From: Ceriagrion tenellum
Lineage: Eukaryota; Arthropoda; Insecta; Odonata; Coenagrionidae
NCBI GenBank assembly: GCA_963169105.1
Contig: OY720643.1
Span: forward strand, 97,908,848-97,972,847
Reading direction: 5' to 3'
Length of the DNA: 64,000 bases
Shown: positions 12,791-25,062 of the stretch, piece after piece
Layout of the letters: every line of letters starts with the position of its first letter
Position numbering within the stretch: the first letter of the stretch is position 1
Notes under the pieces: model-generated
What the model was told of the DNA's origin: nothing
Seen by the model: only the letters and a program-made list of their open reading frames with translations
Database searches by the model: none
Position numbers and translations under genes: made by a program

Positions 12791-15734
12791 TCGGACACGA
12801 TCCGCGCCTGCCGGCTGATCATCGACTAAAATTATTCCGCATTTTGAAATGGCCTATATTGTGGATGAAACTGGCGGATGGATGAAGGTGACATGAGAAA
12901 ATCTTCCGTTGGTTGACATATTCTTGGTGGCAGAATGTTAAAAAAATGACGAAAGATTTAGCTCTCCAGAAATTCGCGGTGTCAAGGCAAAATATGAAGT
13001 GCTGTAGCACAATGATTTTCTAATGCCTATATTTTTTTGGGCCTTATTCCATTACCTATGCGTCATAGTCCCACAATTTTCAAGTAATTATATAATGTAA
13101 TTGTATTTCCCACTCCTATATTATCGCCGTTAAACACACATGCAACACACGTCAGGAATACAGGGACTCTGCGATAGGTGATGTCAAATTAAAGAAAGAA
13201 GTCACTTTATACTTTTTAAATGCAAGAATTTGCCCAGAACATAAAGTTAATAAAAAAGAGTACTCTGTAAATATGAAAGTAAACGAGAAAGAAAAAATGT
13301 ATTAGACCTTAACTGCGAGGATTGCCCGCCTGCTAAAGGTAAGAGGTATCGATGATATCACTATTCTAATTATTTCCGGTTCATTTGAGTTATTGATCCA
13401 ATTTTTGGTGTCGTTGAAGGTGCGATTTACCCATGGTAATTGTAGGTACTCAATTTTTACTTGAAGAGTTTCATTACTCTGGTCTATCATTCGTTTTCAC
13501 ATTTTATATTCTTTCAGGAGGATGTAAACATGCATTAGCATTCCTTTTGTGGTCCACAGGAGGAATGAAGAACCTTCCCCTACATTAGTGACATGCTATT
13601 GGGCTAAGCCTTAGTTAGCTACTGTGGGAACATCGCCGAAATATATCTAGACCATTAATTTGAAAATTTCATGCAAGGTCAAATTCTCCACTACAGCTGG
13701 CAAATAACGTCTTAGATATGGTTGTGAAGTTTGGAGAATTGAGGAGGATTGACAGTCAGTTGTCAATTCTCAATTATAGTTTTGCTGCAATGCAGCAGCT
13801 ATCTTTATTCTTTATATCTTTACCAAGCATTTATGTGAAAATGGCGTAAATGATATAGTTCAAACATTCAATATTCAATTATCAGGTCTAAAATAAACTC
13901 GGTGCGAACCTACGTTCGTAACATAGATACCTCTACCGGTATCGGGCCCTTATTGTCACTGGATTTACATTTTTTGCGTTCATTGACTTTCGGCGACACC
14001 AATCTCGTCCAAATTGCTATCACCTATAGCTGCTCCTTCTTATTAGAACAACAAACGCATATTTTGTAGATTTCATCATTGCAAACCAAGAAATAAAATT
14101 CCTAATTGGGCATTGATTAACGAATGTTTCATGTCTATCTGCCGTGAGGGTTGACTTAATCGCATCAAATTAATCAAGGAGTGAAATCGAGTAACGTCGT
14201 GAAAGGCTCCAAATAACGTCCGAGTATTAAGGATGATACTTGTGTTAATCTTTTTCCACGTTTAGAAACACCTTTTTGGATGTTTCTAAGGTTGTGTTGG
14301 AACGCAGTGTTCTTGGTTGGAACATTGCGGGACAAAGCACCACTTATAGGTTTTTATTTTTTCTAATCGAACACCTCGGTCTTCCATATTTTCTTCATGA
14401 TGATCCCCTTGCATCATAAAAAACGAATTTCCTCTTTAAGCCCGTTGTTTTCACCTGGTTTACCGCAAGAGACTGCCTGCGCTACTTCAACAACACCGTA
14501 TTCCTGTATCAACAGGCTTGTGACGTCACACATCAATTCAAGATGGAAGTAGGGCTTTTTGACGTACTGTAAAATTTGCCACTGTTTAAACCCTTCCCTT
14601 AGGATGTACAGAGAAGAGAATACCATAAAATAATTGTCATTACTCCTTCTGAAGCACGATATTTTGATCTCTCTAATCAAAAAAATTGTTGAAGAACCCT
14701 ATTGGCGCTGAAAAACCCGTCAATTATAGTACATATTCTTCCTTTCCGGGAAGTGGGCGTAGAACTGAACGCTGTCCGTTTATGTCACGTCATGTAACGT
14801 CACTCGTAATCCACCTTAACCGAGAAGCTCACAGTTCTGCCATGTAATCATTACTGAACGTGTTCCACTAACCCTGGTTCAATCACAGTCATATTTTTTA
14901 AATTTCGAACAGGAAAGAACATTGTGCATTCGCATGATAGCGAGTACACTCTGCATGATTATAAAATCATTTGAAAACAAGCAATTACAAAGAAATTTTA
15001 GTAAGTTTACAAATTCTACAGAAACATTTAAATTCAACTATATCTGCGGCAAATCCATGTAAGATTGGAAATGCAGTGTTGATAGTTGGTTACGTGACAT
15101 TGGTATCCCTCTTTATTTTCTTTTGCATTTTAAAATTCGAACGTACTTTCCCTTTAAATTCTTTGGTGGCTACTGGAAAAAGGGTTTGAGTTTTTCAGGA
15201 AGTGAACTCCACTCATGTACTCCCTTTTTTATGAAAGAGTAATTTTCTGTATCGGTTCTTTCCTTTTAAGGTATAATTTCGAAATTACGATAATTTATTT
15301 TCTATTTTGATTGGTCTATACGACTTTCGTCCGTATACCTTGCTCCCGACCTGTTTTGATGAAAGCTTGGTCCGAAGCGAATGGAAATTTGATGCGTTCT
15401 TGTGTTTCGGAGTGAGCAGCACCCAAGAGAGGCTGAGGAGCGAGTTGTTTTGAAATTTCGTGGGCCTGGAGGAAAAAAGAAACAAAAAGGTACTTGAACC
15501 TTATCACGCAGAAAAGTTTGTGAAGAGGGCATTAAAAGTTATATGAAGTGAATTGCCCGTTGTCCCGTGAAAGCGCATATTTAATTTGAAACAGTTATTA
15601 ATGGGGTGTGCTTAGTAAGATAAGTTTCAAGTCTGCTCTATGGTTTTAATTCTGCAATGCCTTAATGCGTTTCTTTTAGTTACCAAATAATAGGTGGCGA
15701 ATACAGAATTTCTCTGGTTCTTTTTGCGTTTTAG

Positions 15735-15795
15735 CATGTTGGTGGAAAACCGCTCCTCCTATATGCAAGTCGGAATCATCAGGTCCGAAAGTTCA
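15735..15795 (-). ncRNA. Half-preserved hammerhead-ribozyme-like core at a Penelope-like 3' end
   Basis: On the minus strand the first hammerhead core box CTGATGA occupies 15,776-15,782, immediately after the Penelope-like coding remnant. The partner box GAAAC expected after a short stem is not intact: the corresponding place near 15,747-15,755 reads CGGTTTTCC. Penelope-like elements are known to carry hammerhead motifs in their terminal repeats, so the position supports a decayed ribozyme. It is not expected to cleave. Confidence 0.35.
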
Positions 15796-16033
15796 AGATA
15801 CTTTTGGCCATTATATGCAGGGCTTGATCTACTAGTAGTATGTTGTAGTAGTCCATGGAGTTCTGATTGGCTGTGAGGTCGAATGCTCTTGGATTGTAGA
15901 AAATGCGTTTAAAAATAGAGGAGAGCGGGTGGCATTCTTCCCTGTTGTTGGGATTCTTAGCGATTTTTATCGCCTCTTGTGTCAGCTTAGGGAAGTACTT
16001 ATTTTCCTTGGCGATGATTTTACTTTCCCCCAA
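15779..16033 (-). pseudogene. Penelope-like element, C-terminal end of the GIY-YIG endonuclease region
   Basis: An 84-codon minus-strand frame reads ENKYFPKLTQEAIKIAKNPN near its start, followed by NREE, a serine-isoleucine-phenylalanine stretch, and the tail LVDQALHIMAKSILNF. The pattern NRYFPRLIxEAxxIxKxPxNxNRE...LSxxWK is the conserved C-terminal end of the GIY-YIG endonuclease domain that Penelope-like retroelements carry after their reverse transcriptase. The same pattern occurs in the better preserved copy at 54,518-55,018. The GIY-YIG core itself (YIGxTxR) is not visible upstream, so the copy is truncated at about 16,040. The tryptophan expected after LS-I is phenylalanine here. Shortly after the stop codon on the same strand comes a CTGATGA box, see 15,735-15,795. 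Confidence 0.7.
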
Positions 16034-16189
16034 AATTTATTATTTAGCTATTTCTGCAATATGTTGCGAAGTAAACAACTTACTAGGTTGACTGCTGACA
16101 TGTGCAAAAATTATTTGGAGAGAGTGGAGAGATATTGTAAAGGATTATAGTATAATTCTGTGAATCTGCCGGGGAATATTCAAGTGTTG

Positions 16190-16560
16190 GTAACCCTGGA
16201 AAGAATGTCATTTGAACGAACGCACGGGAGGAATTTCCAGTGCCGAAGCCCCGAATGGGAGCGTAAAAAAAGTCGGTAAGTGACGTCGAGGAGAGCACAT
16301 CGAGGAGATACGCCCCCACCTGGTATACCTCCCTACCGCCCCATAGGCGTCGACCCCTAGAACTAGAGAGAAAAAAAAAAGAATAATGGTTTGAGTCAAG
16401 GGCGCACGGGGAGTCGTGGAACCCGACCGGATGCAAACGGGTTTGACGGGCTAAAGGGTTTGCGTGTGAAGGAGATGGATGGGAGGATAGATAAAGGGGG
16501 GGCGTGTCACCCCGAGGGCGAAATTAAGAACCTCGGGACTCGTTCTTTCCATGCCCATGA
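16190..16560. other. GC-richer unassigned block
   Basis: Composition is richer in G and C than its surroundings, with a seven-G run at 16,496-16,502. Minus-strand frames of 63-117 codons overlap each other here without recognisable motifs. It could be the end of an unidentified repeat. Confidence 0.3.
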
Positions 16561-17947
16561 ACTGTAGGACTTGCCCTGGGGATATTGATAAATGATCGGG
16601 AAATTAAGTGAAAAAAACTAGCTTATAGATTCGGTTTCAAGTGATTGATACTAGATGAAAGGGAAATTCTTTGCAGTCTTCCACGGAGAAACATTTAAAG
16701 CTTTTAAACCCATACTGTCAAAGAAGCAAATGAATTTTGACTCCTATACCTGCATGTCTGTAATCCATGTGACCTTCAATAGGTAGACTTAAATTTCCGT
16801 AAACACGATCGTTTTGTCAGAGGCTCTAAGTCCTAGGGTTCGGTATGTGGATTACCGTTGAAGATTTGGTGAAGTTATTAAGCACCACATTGATTGCTTG
16901 AATTCCGAGCCCTGGACAACATGCGCGTGTTTTTTGTGAGATTTTTACTTCACCTTCACTTTTTACCTTTACTTAACATTCACCTGTATAATCGAAATGA
17001 ATTCATAGGAATCCAAATTCCTTTGTTTGAATTCACGATTTGGTTCAATCTTTGACTTGATGTCATTTGCTCTATTCTAGTATTAGGTATAGGATTCCAC
17101 ACGATCAAGTTCGATACTTTCCTTAATTATATAGCCTTGATGACGATTTGAACTAACTAAACCGGTCGCATGAAATGCTCCGTATTGGAAAGCTGCAAAG
17201 AGTTGGTCTTTTTTCTTGCATAAGTTCCTCAACACTATTCTTGAGACAACGTTATTGATTGATCTTTGTTGATGTCTATTTTTGACGCACTCTTCCTCAC
17301 CTATGGCTATGACCCTTGTTCTTGTGGTATCATTTAATTATTCGGTCATTGCTTAAAACAAAAAACTCCGGTAGACATACGGTTTTAAATTATCCACAGA
17401 GAAAGTAAAAATTTCTAGCGAAATGGGTACTTTCATCCGCTCATCGACCTCACCTGAAGTACTCGCAGGGCGTCTGGTGTTCGTCGGACAGTTTTATGTG
17501 GCTATTTATTTTAGGGTTCTTAGATTCCCGAAATCTGTCTTAATTCCTTTTTTGTCATTTTCATTATTCCTCCCAGCCTTTAATATTATTGGGAAAGGTT
17601 TCGAGAGGACTGAATATATTTTTATTTTCCCATGTTTTCGAATCTGGTGGGGTACATGCGAGTAATTATGTATCCAATTCAAGACGACTTTTTCCCCTTT
17701 ATCTATTCTACACAGCATATTCATAAAAGTTTTTTAATATTATATCTGCCTGGAACATACTGAAAGGTTATGTATTCCTTGTTTTAATAAATTCAATGAA
17801 CGCATTGCACTAGCGAAGGTAAATGTAAAAATTATGTAAAATGTAGCAAAAGGCCATATTACGTCTTAGAAATTTCAATGGATTTGGCTTCAATGAAAAA
17901 CAATGAGGAATTTATGACGCTTGTATGTCGATAGAAATGCAGCTGAA
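16561..17947. other. AT-rich non-coding stretch, nothing recognised
   Basis: Only short unrecognised frames on both strands. No repeat or RNA signature was seen. Confidence 0.45.
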
Positions 17948-18152
17948 AGTAGTTTGTACAAATTAATTTTAAATAAATCGATTTCCCACCGCAATAAATT
18001 TTGCAGAATTGCAAAAAAATACCTCGTGTTGTGAAGGCGTTTTCAGCCTTGTAGTAGTTTGTACAAATTAATTTTAAATAAATCGATTTCCCACCGCAAT
18101 AAATTTTGCAGAATTGCAAAAAAATACCTCGTGTTGTGAAGGCGTTTTCAGC
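17948..18152. repeat. Exact 100-bp tandem duplication
   Basis: Positions 17,948-18,047 and 18,053-18,152 are identical by eye over 100 bp, separated by a five-base CTTGT. The duplication makes a minus-strand open frame in which a 33-residue peptide repeats, but the frame has no known motif. The absence of differences argues that the duplication is recent or homogenised, or else that it is an assembly or copying artefact. Confidence 0.9.
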
Positions 18153-18437
18153 GTGCGACTTGAACAAAATGAGTCAAGTTCAAGACTTTGGTAGGTATAT
18201 TTCGTTAATAACTGAGAATTTTATTCATATAAAATATGGATTTTGTGACACTAGTGTTACGATATTTTATTAATGCTTCTCGGAACAGGTGTAATAAAAA
18301 TAAATAAAATTCGAATATGGTCTCTCTTATGAATAGGGGAAAAATCTGTCTCCAATTGACCTAAGCAAAGTGTGCACTGCTCATTATTGCGGTGATTATT
18401 TGAGGTGGGCACGTGCTGAAGAGCGACCCAGCGACAC

Positions 18438-18487
18438 AAAGTGGCATATACGTGCAAAGGAGTGCCTTTGCACGTAAAGGCCACTTT
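18438..18487. repeat. 50-nt hairpin with paired 11-bp and 8-bp stems
   Basis: The inner stem ACGTGCAAAGG (18,450-18,460) pairs with CCTTTGCACGT (18,465-18,475) around a four-base AGTG loop. After a symmetric 4x4 internal loop, the outer stem AAAGTGGC (18,438-18,445) pairs with GCCACTTT (18,480-18,487). It is shorter than a usual animal microRNA precursor. It may be a compact transposon palindrome or a structured RNA. Confidence 0.65.
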
Positions 18488-18929
18488 AACTCCAGCTGAC
18501 TTCGCACAAAAGTGCAAGTTTGCAACTCCATGAAATCATGTGGGGACGCGTCTTGGATCTCGTACGGTAATATCTTCCCGATTCGGGAGAAAAAGTATCT
18601 TACGATTTAACAGGAAAAGGGACTAATAATTTAAAAAATCGACGTCGGGTACGATGTAAAATGGCTTGTAGGGATGCTTATCCGAGAAACATTATGTGCA
18701 AAAATTTGCGTATCTCAGCAAATTTCTGTACTACAGTCCCACGAAACGCTTCGCCTGCCTCATCTGTTTTCATACCTTTAACGGCAAATCGCACTCAAGT
18801 ACCCACAGTCGATAAAATGTAGGGAACGTCGTGCTTTTTTGGTAAGAGTAATTTTTCATCAGTTATGCGATCGGCATTTTAATCGGGGGCATATTTATTT
18901 ACTGCCGTCTTGATGGTAGCTTCTAGGGT

Positions 18930-19470
18930 ATAGCCATGTGTTGGGAGAGACATTGTCTGCAGAAGGGGTTAAGGGTTTCTGGGACGTGGTGGCGCTTTAA
19001 AGTGCCTGCTTTATGGCGAGTGTCAGAAAAACCGGCATCCTACGGACGACGGGCCTCTTCCAGTTCTATTTTATGGCTCTCTTTATTTTTTCTTTCTCCG
19101 ACGGCTTTCGGTCTGGCAGTGTGTTGAAGCCTCTGGTGGGGAGGGCTAGGCTCCCGAAGCAGACCCCATTCTCTTCCACTGGTTATTTTTGTGATCTTCC
19201 TTCCCTACTCCTTCCTCCATCCCTTGCTATGGACCATCATCATCCGTTTTCTTTCCATTCTTCTCCCTTCTTTATCTTCTACAATGGGAATTCTATAACC
19301 GCTCTCACCATGCGTGTCAGTTGTTAAAGGGGATTGGGAGTTAATTTATTCCGGCTAGGGTATACGCTACCCTTCCCGAGAGCTCCGGGTTAGTTTTCCG
19401 GTAATGACGGTTTTATTCTATTGAATCCCGATCCGTATCTTGGGTCCGATGTTGGAGAACAATTTTGGAC
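18930..19470. other. GC-richer repeat-like block
   Basis: A composition island with a pyrimidine-rich segment at 19,195-19,290 and overlapping + frames of 63 and 104 codons sharing the same DNA. No protein motif is recognised. It loosely recalls the block at 3,000-3,560 in order and wording. It may be part of an LTR or another repeat, which I cannot settle by eye. Confidence 0.3.
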
Positions 19471-19599
19471 TTTTGCAATATTCTCTCCACCTAAACAAAA
19501 CGTACTTACCTACATACCCATCACACCATTCCCTTTCATGGCAAGGAATATCAAAGAACTTAGTTACCACTGTTAAGCCTTGTGAACCGGCTCTCTAAT

Positions 19600-20260
19600 G
19601 AGAATTTTCTCCTTAATATCCTATCTATGCGGAACCATTTCGCTACTATTATACTCTTGCGTTGCTTTATACTCGCTTTCCTTTTCCTAAGACTCCTAAT
19701 TCCTCCTTTTATTGTCCCTTCTGCAGCATAAATTCATAAATATCTCGATATTTCCATTCTGAAATCATTTACTACGTATTTGTCTATCCGTTTCCTATTC
19801 GACCCTCGCTCTCTCTCAATATAGCTAAACCAATGAAGCTCACTGATTTCATACATGCCGATTAATGAGGCATCCTAACTACTCTCCATATGCCTTACGA
19901 TAAGGTTGAACACTTATCGGGATAGAACACATTTGTGCACTTAGATAGCCGTTTCCCCGAAAAACACTCAATCCTTGATATGCACAACATACAATGTTTG
20001 CGTTTCCATTTGGAATTTGCTCTCCTTATAATATTTTCAGGTATCCTTCCATCTTTATCACGTAATCGGCCAAGATTTACAAAGTTGCCCACCTGTTGAA
20101 TTATTTCATTATTTCCTTAATCAAAAAATAATCCTTACGACTCTCCCTGTCGCATAGTATTTTGATCTTTGACGCATTTAACCTCATTTTTGACTCATTC
20201 AACCGTGTGATGAAAATGCTGGTAACTCTGCACATTCTGTTCAAGATTACTGCGAAATGT
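19600..20260 (-). pseudogene. Decayed LINE reverse transcriptase fragment (end of palm to connection)
   Basis: On the minus strand the translation carries KMRLNASKIKIL (about 20,170-20,205) followed, after a frame change, by FVNLGRLRDKDGRIPENIIR (about 20,030-20,090). In arthropod LINEs the palm ends with KMxxNxxKTKxL and continues with FxYLGSxIxxDGxxxxEIxRRI, so the order, spacing and residues fit a reverse transcriptase fragment downstream of the FADD box. The part further 3' is degraded: RIECFSGKRLSKC may correspond to the RLIKCxVWSVALYG region. The N-terminal fingers and the catalytic FADD are not found. Confidence 0.5.
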
Positions 20261-23200
20261 CAAAGAACAAGGCTTACATCATTAAATTATTCGTTTTTGT
20301 TAAAGAATGGGGTGTGCACGTTTTCCTTTATTTTCTTAAAAAAATAATTACTCCCTTCTTACGCCTAAATATCATTGCTTTTTCTAAGGTCTGAATGAGC
20401 GATTAACATAATATTCGTTTTGTTTCGCGTCTAAACATTCCATTTGTCAAATATTGCTGAGCGCACACAATTGATGTTTAGCTTTGCGCCGTAGGAAGTG
20501 GCTAAGATCATTGTAGGTGCGCTCCACAAACTTAACATAAAATAACATATGGAGAATCTAATAAAGTATCTCTATGTATACAGCTCCTGTCCTAAGTCAT
20601 TTAAATTTTTTGTCCAATTCTGCCCATCTCTACCTTGAATGATTGGCCCCGGTGACCAAAAGCCTCGATAAAGGCCTATCTCGAAAGGGGGCGTCACGAC
20701 TCTCCATGGGCTCTGGAAAGGAAAGTAATGCAAATATTATTGGAGTATGGATTCTGGACTAGTGCCCAAGCAATGGTATTGGTCAAAGAACTACTTGAAA
20801 TGATGCAAACGAAAATGTGGAATTTACATCCTGTTATGAGCTGCGCAGCCGCGAGATCAAGATTTTATTGGATTTGTTTTCTTTCTTGTAATCTTCTCAT
20901 TTTCTTATTCACAGAATTTACCTAGGGGTGTCCTAGATACATCAAATAACATTCTATTGATAGTCAAGAAGGCTAAAATAGGAACTTATTTTTGTATTCT
21001 GAGGTATGAATGAAGCTCTTAGATGTACAATTCAACTTTCTTCTAATTAATTTATTCGCTTTTTGAATAAAGTTATTTAGCCATTTTTCCATGAGGGGTG
21101 TGTATTAGATGCTAAAAGTACATGCGGTTCATAATTTTGGGTAAAAGCCTAATATAAGATCTACATTTAATGGTCGGAAATAGTAATTCAGCTGTAATAT
21201 AAGCCTACCTCTTAGATGTGGACATTTAATTTCCTCTAATAATCTAAATAGATTTTTGGGTGAAATTACATTGGTGAGGTTTACGTAGAGGCCGTTTAAG
21301 ATGCAACAAACCACATGCCATTGATAACTCATGAACAAGGGTAATATACGAACTGCTGAAGCTAATATTCTGAAGTTGAAATTTAGCTCTTCGGTGTAGA
21401 CCTTTAGTAGTGACGCCGGTGGAAAGAATTAAAGGAGGGGTGGAACAGATGAAAGGTTTTTCGAGCCTAATTCTTTTGAAAAGCTAGAGCGAGAGGGAAT
21501 TGGGAATGTTTTTTATTTCCTTGTCATTTCATTTCATCCCGACAGGAATATCCTCTTGTTTGCTTGAACGACACTCCGAAAACGAGGTCTTCTGGCTTAA
21601 GATTAGGGTTTTCCTGGTTTGTTTACTCGATCATCTAGGTATCATTGATGAGCTCTGAAGTATACACCTTTAATATTCGACTAGCTAACCCATGCGAATA
21701 TTTCGCACAGTATACAGCTTCTTCCTGTTTTTTCCTTCTTTATTCCTGTTCTTCTACCTGTTTCTTCCCATGGAAAATAATATGTCATTTATGTTTGTGT
21801 AAAAGATACATAACGTAAACGGTAAACTGTCTCACTGATTGCATGTAGAATGTAAATAATCTAACTAAACGATGTGTAAACAATTAACTAAACGAATAGA
21901 TGGCGCCTCCTACAGTCTTTTAAGCACGTAACCATAGCCAACATATTAGTTGATTATATTGTCAGCAGATGGCACTGTATCATTTTTTGACAAAAACTTT
22001 AATTTTAAACCATTTGTCTATTTTTCGTCAATAGCGGGGAACATAAGCTTTAAAACGATATTTGAATCATTAATTTTGATGAAGAATTATGGGAGTTATG
22101 GCTTTGCGACAAAAAAAACACCTTTGAGAAATAAAATATATGATTAATGGTATCTTCTTCAATGTGAATATTCAAAAAAACTTTATCTTCTTCAATCTGA
22201 ATGCATCAAAACGTGTATCATTCTCGTTTGCTCCCGATAATTGCTTTAGCAGACGGTTTAATTCAACTTAATTCTCGCCTTGAATGGCGTATTACCCTCA
22301 CATCTCTCCGTTTAATTTTGCATTGAATGGAGACATTGGTTCAATATTGGAATGAGCAAAACTTTGTCCCGCTTCCAAATGGGTTAGAAACATGGAAACA
22401 TAAATTGCTATTCAGTGAAATAAAATATCCCTGATATTTATTTCACTGAACAACATTTTATGGACTATAGCTCTATTAATTTTATGAATTATTTTAGGAA
22501 TGGTTTACCTGCGTTGCAAGTTTCAAGAGTTTCAGCTGCTTGAACACATCATCAAAGGAAGTCCGGGTCAACGGTCTAAAAACTATTCTCAATGTAAGTA
22601 GTGTTTCTTTAGTTCTTTTTCTGAGCTCTTTACTGCTAAATAATGGACTAAAACTGTTGCGCAGAGTTCCTTAACGAATCATGCATTTCATTTTAACGCA
22701 TTTCTTGCATTTTGTAACGGTAGTAAAATGATTCTTAAATCAGAAAGTCAAAGCTCCAAAATAATCAAAGTAAGTGAGAGTGTACCGTGAAATAAACAAG
22801 GTATTAATTTTACAGCGCCACCCACCGTGAATTATTTTTCCGAACGAAATACCTTTTTGTGAAATAACCTTCCGTTGCACAAAAGACTGGGTCGTATTTG
22901 GAATAAGCACTGCAAATTATTTCAAAATCGGTGATAAAACTAAAATAATTTACAAGAAGCATATTTTTGCAGGTATATATATTCAGCCAAACGTCTTGTG
23001 AATCGTGCCTTCAATATTTTTATGCGTAGATGTTTTTAATCCTTGAAATCGATAGCTCTTATTTAAAAAAATAGCACAGACTATTAAGTGGAAAATAATT
23101 GAAGCATTGGGTCAGCAACAACATTGGTTATGAAGTTACGTTATAATACTTTGATTAGAAGGCCTAGGAGCCATGTTTTCTACAATAGTGGCATCACTTT

Positions 23201-24946
23201 GCAGTAAACATCAAAATGTACGTGTTGGTCAGTCTTTGGTCTTGTTTTTGGGTCGTCTTTACCATGTACTTGATTTAGAAATATTATTAAAATTCCTCTC
23301 GTCTTTAACTTAATTTCATTCTTTTGACTTTTTCCTCAAGATCTTAAAAATTGTTTGACTTTTTCCCACGTACGCAAGTTTTATCATTCTTGTGTTAAAA
23401 TTTTCCTCAGCACTAAATTCTCCACTCCTACATTCAATAGCAAGAATGATAAATATATATTAAATTCAGAAGATAATGTTATTGTTGTACACCTCTGGGA
23501 AGAAATTAGACTTAAAACGAGTTGTCGAAAAAATTCCAACAATTTTTGTTTATATAGCCAAATAAAAATCATTTAGCGAAATATGATGGTGTGGTTGACA
23601 AGTCTCATGTGGTATGTTTGTGAAAGAAGAACGCCAGGGACATATAATCAGTAAAATCCATTAAGGGTTACGTCTAATCCTGACGTGAGAAAGCTTCAAG
23701 ATGGATTGGCTGATTGGCTATTTGGCACCTGCTTCACTTCTAATCTTAGCTGGACGTGTTTTGTTGCTGATTTTCCGTCGTGTTTTTATGCTCAGAATCC
23801 CTTTCCATCGGCTTGTTATTCTCAGTCTCAAATTCTGATGGATTTATGAAAGGATTGTTTTCATCGAGCAGGCTAAAATATGTGAAACAGTTTGGGAGAA
23901 TGCTGCTCTTCAAGGAGAATATCTGTTATCCGTTTAGGGCGACGGAGAATTTTCCTCTTATTGGACAACTCTTGTTCTATGCAAAGAGATTGATTTACAG
24001 CGTCATTTCAGTCCTTGTTTTATTTCTTTGCTTAAGATTATATTTTCTTCATTATTAAGGGATCTTAATGCTCAGGTAGAGTTATTGATCAATGGTATAT
24101 CATTGCGTATTAATAACTTTTTCCTTTCGTGCTCTGAAATCGGTGTTGCGTTGTTATAGGCGCCTTAAAATCTTGCCTAATCTAAACAGTAAGTTTATTT
24201 GCATGATCTAAATTGCTTAGAAAGCCACATTCGTGATTTCGTACTTAGGGTGAGTTTTGTGTTCTTCAGTGTGTTTCATTCTTTGGAATAGTTAGTGACG
24301 GCTTGCGACTCTGAATTTGGCCGGAGTAATAATTTGAAAAAAAAATTTAACGATCCATGGTTAACAAAAAATAGTGAGTACATACATGCATATGCATACA
24401 GCCTCATATCAATGGCCCCATCCTTGTCACATATATTTTTTTACATTCAATTGATGTTAGATGTTTAACAAATGCGTGTACATCCCTATTTTTAGTCAGA
24501 ATCCATAATGCTTATTTTCTGTAGTTGAAATGGAACTTAAGCTTTATGACCATTTTTGGTGTCTAAGATTAAAATTTTAAATTTCACCAACTTATATCCT
24601 AAAATAGTGATTCTAAGACTCTTCACCCAGGTAAACTGAAAAATATTTTTTATAGTGACGAGAAGTTATGAGTAATTATTAAATTCAACTGCCATTCATA
24701 ATCTGAATTATGTATTTAAGGCCAGTTTAATCAGAAACTTTCCAACCGACCCTTGGTGGAGATCTACTGTTTCTTTTGGGATTACCCGCGTCTGGATTTT
24801 AAAATGACAATGTTTCATCTCCACTGCCGGAGATCGCCCCCCTTGTCTCTATTAAAGTTATTGTAATGTTAATCACATTCCAAGCTATCTCTAAAGGTTC
24901 TTGTCTTTAAGTTCTTATCTTTAGCCCGAAACGTCGGATTTATGAT
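20261..24946. other. Long AT-rich non-coding stretch
   Basis: Nothing recognised except a palindrome at 22,411-22,450. Open frames up to 92 codons (for example 23,780-24,058 on +) have no motif and low-complexity composition. Confidence 0.45.
22411..22450. repeat. Near-perfect 18-bp inverted repeat (hairpin)
   Basis: TTCAGTGAAATAAAATATC (22,411-22,429) is the inverse complement of GATATTTATTTCACTGAA (22,433-22,450) except for one extra A, with only CCT between the arms. The tight spacing makes a strong cruciform or hairpin. Confidence 0.75.
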
Positions 24947-25062
24947 AGAGACTTCTGGACTAGAATCATTAGGGAGGCCTGGATTGTAACAAAACATAGT
25001 GATGGCGTAATTAGAGATAAGGGACAATAGACCAGTGAATTGTGGCTGTCAGTACATTCAAG
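24947..25062 (+). pseudogene. Penelope-like GIY-YIG C-terminal remnant
   Basis: Translation of the + strand reads RDFWTRIIREAWIVTKHSDG, then VIRDKGQ, a stop, and TSELWL. The spacing of W-RIIREA--I-KH-----RD-G--S--W matches the C-terminal part of the endonuclease domain of Penelope-like elements, as at 54,518 and 15,779. The GIY-YIG core is missing upstream. A CGAAACGTCGG phrase at 24,927-24,937, of the kind found with hammerhead-like motifs, precedes it. The stop and the shortness show it is dead. The call rests on about ten matching residues. Confidence 0.4.

Larger units (their letters stand above)
7931..15775. other. Long AT-rich non-coding stretch
   Basis: About 7.8 kb without a recognisable gene or complete element. 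A slightly GC-richer patch lies at 9,980-10,290, where overlapping minus-strand frames of 79-95 codons have no motif. A 20-bp tandem duplication and a small palindrome are annotated separately. The remaining frames are short, overlapping and unrecognised. Confidence 0.5.
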
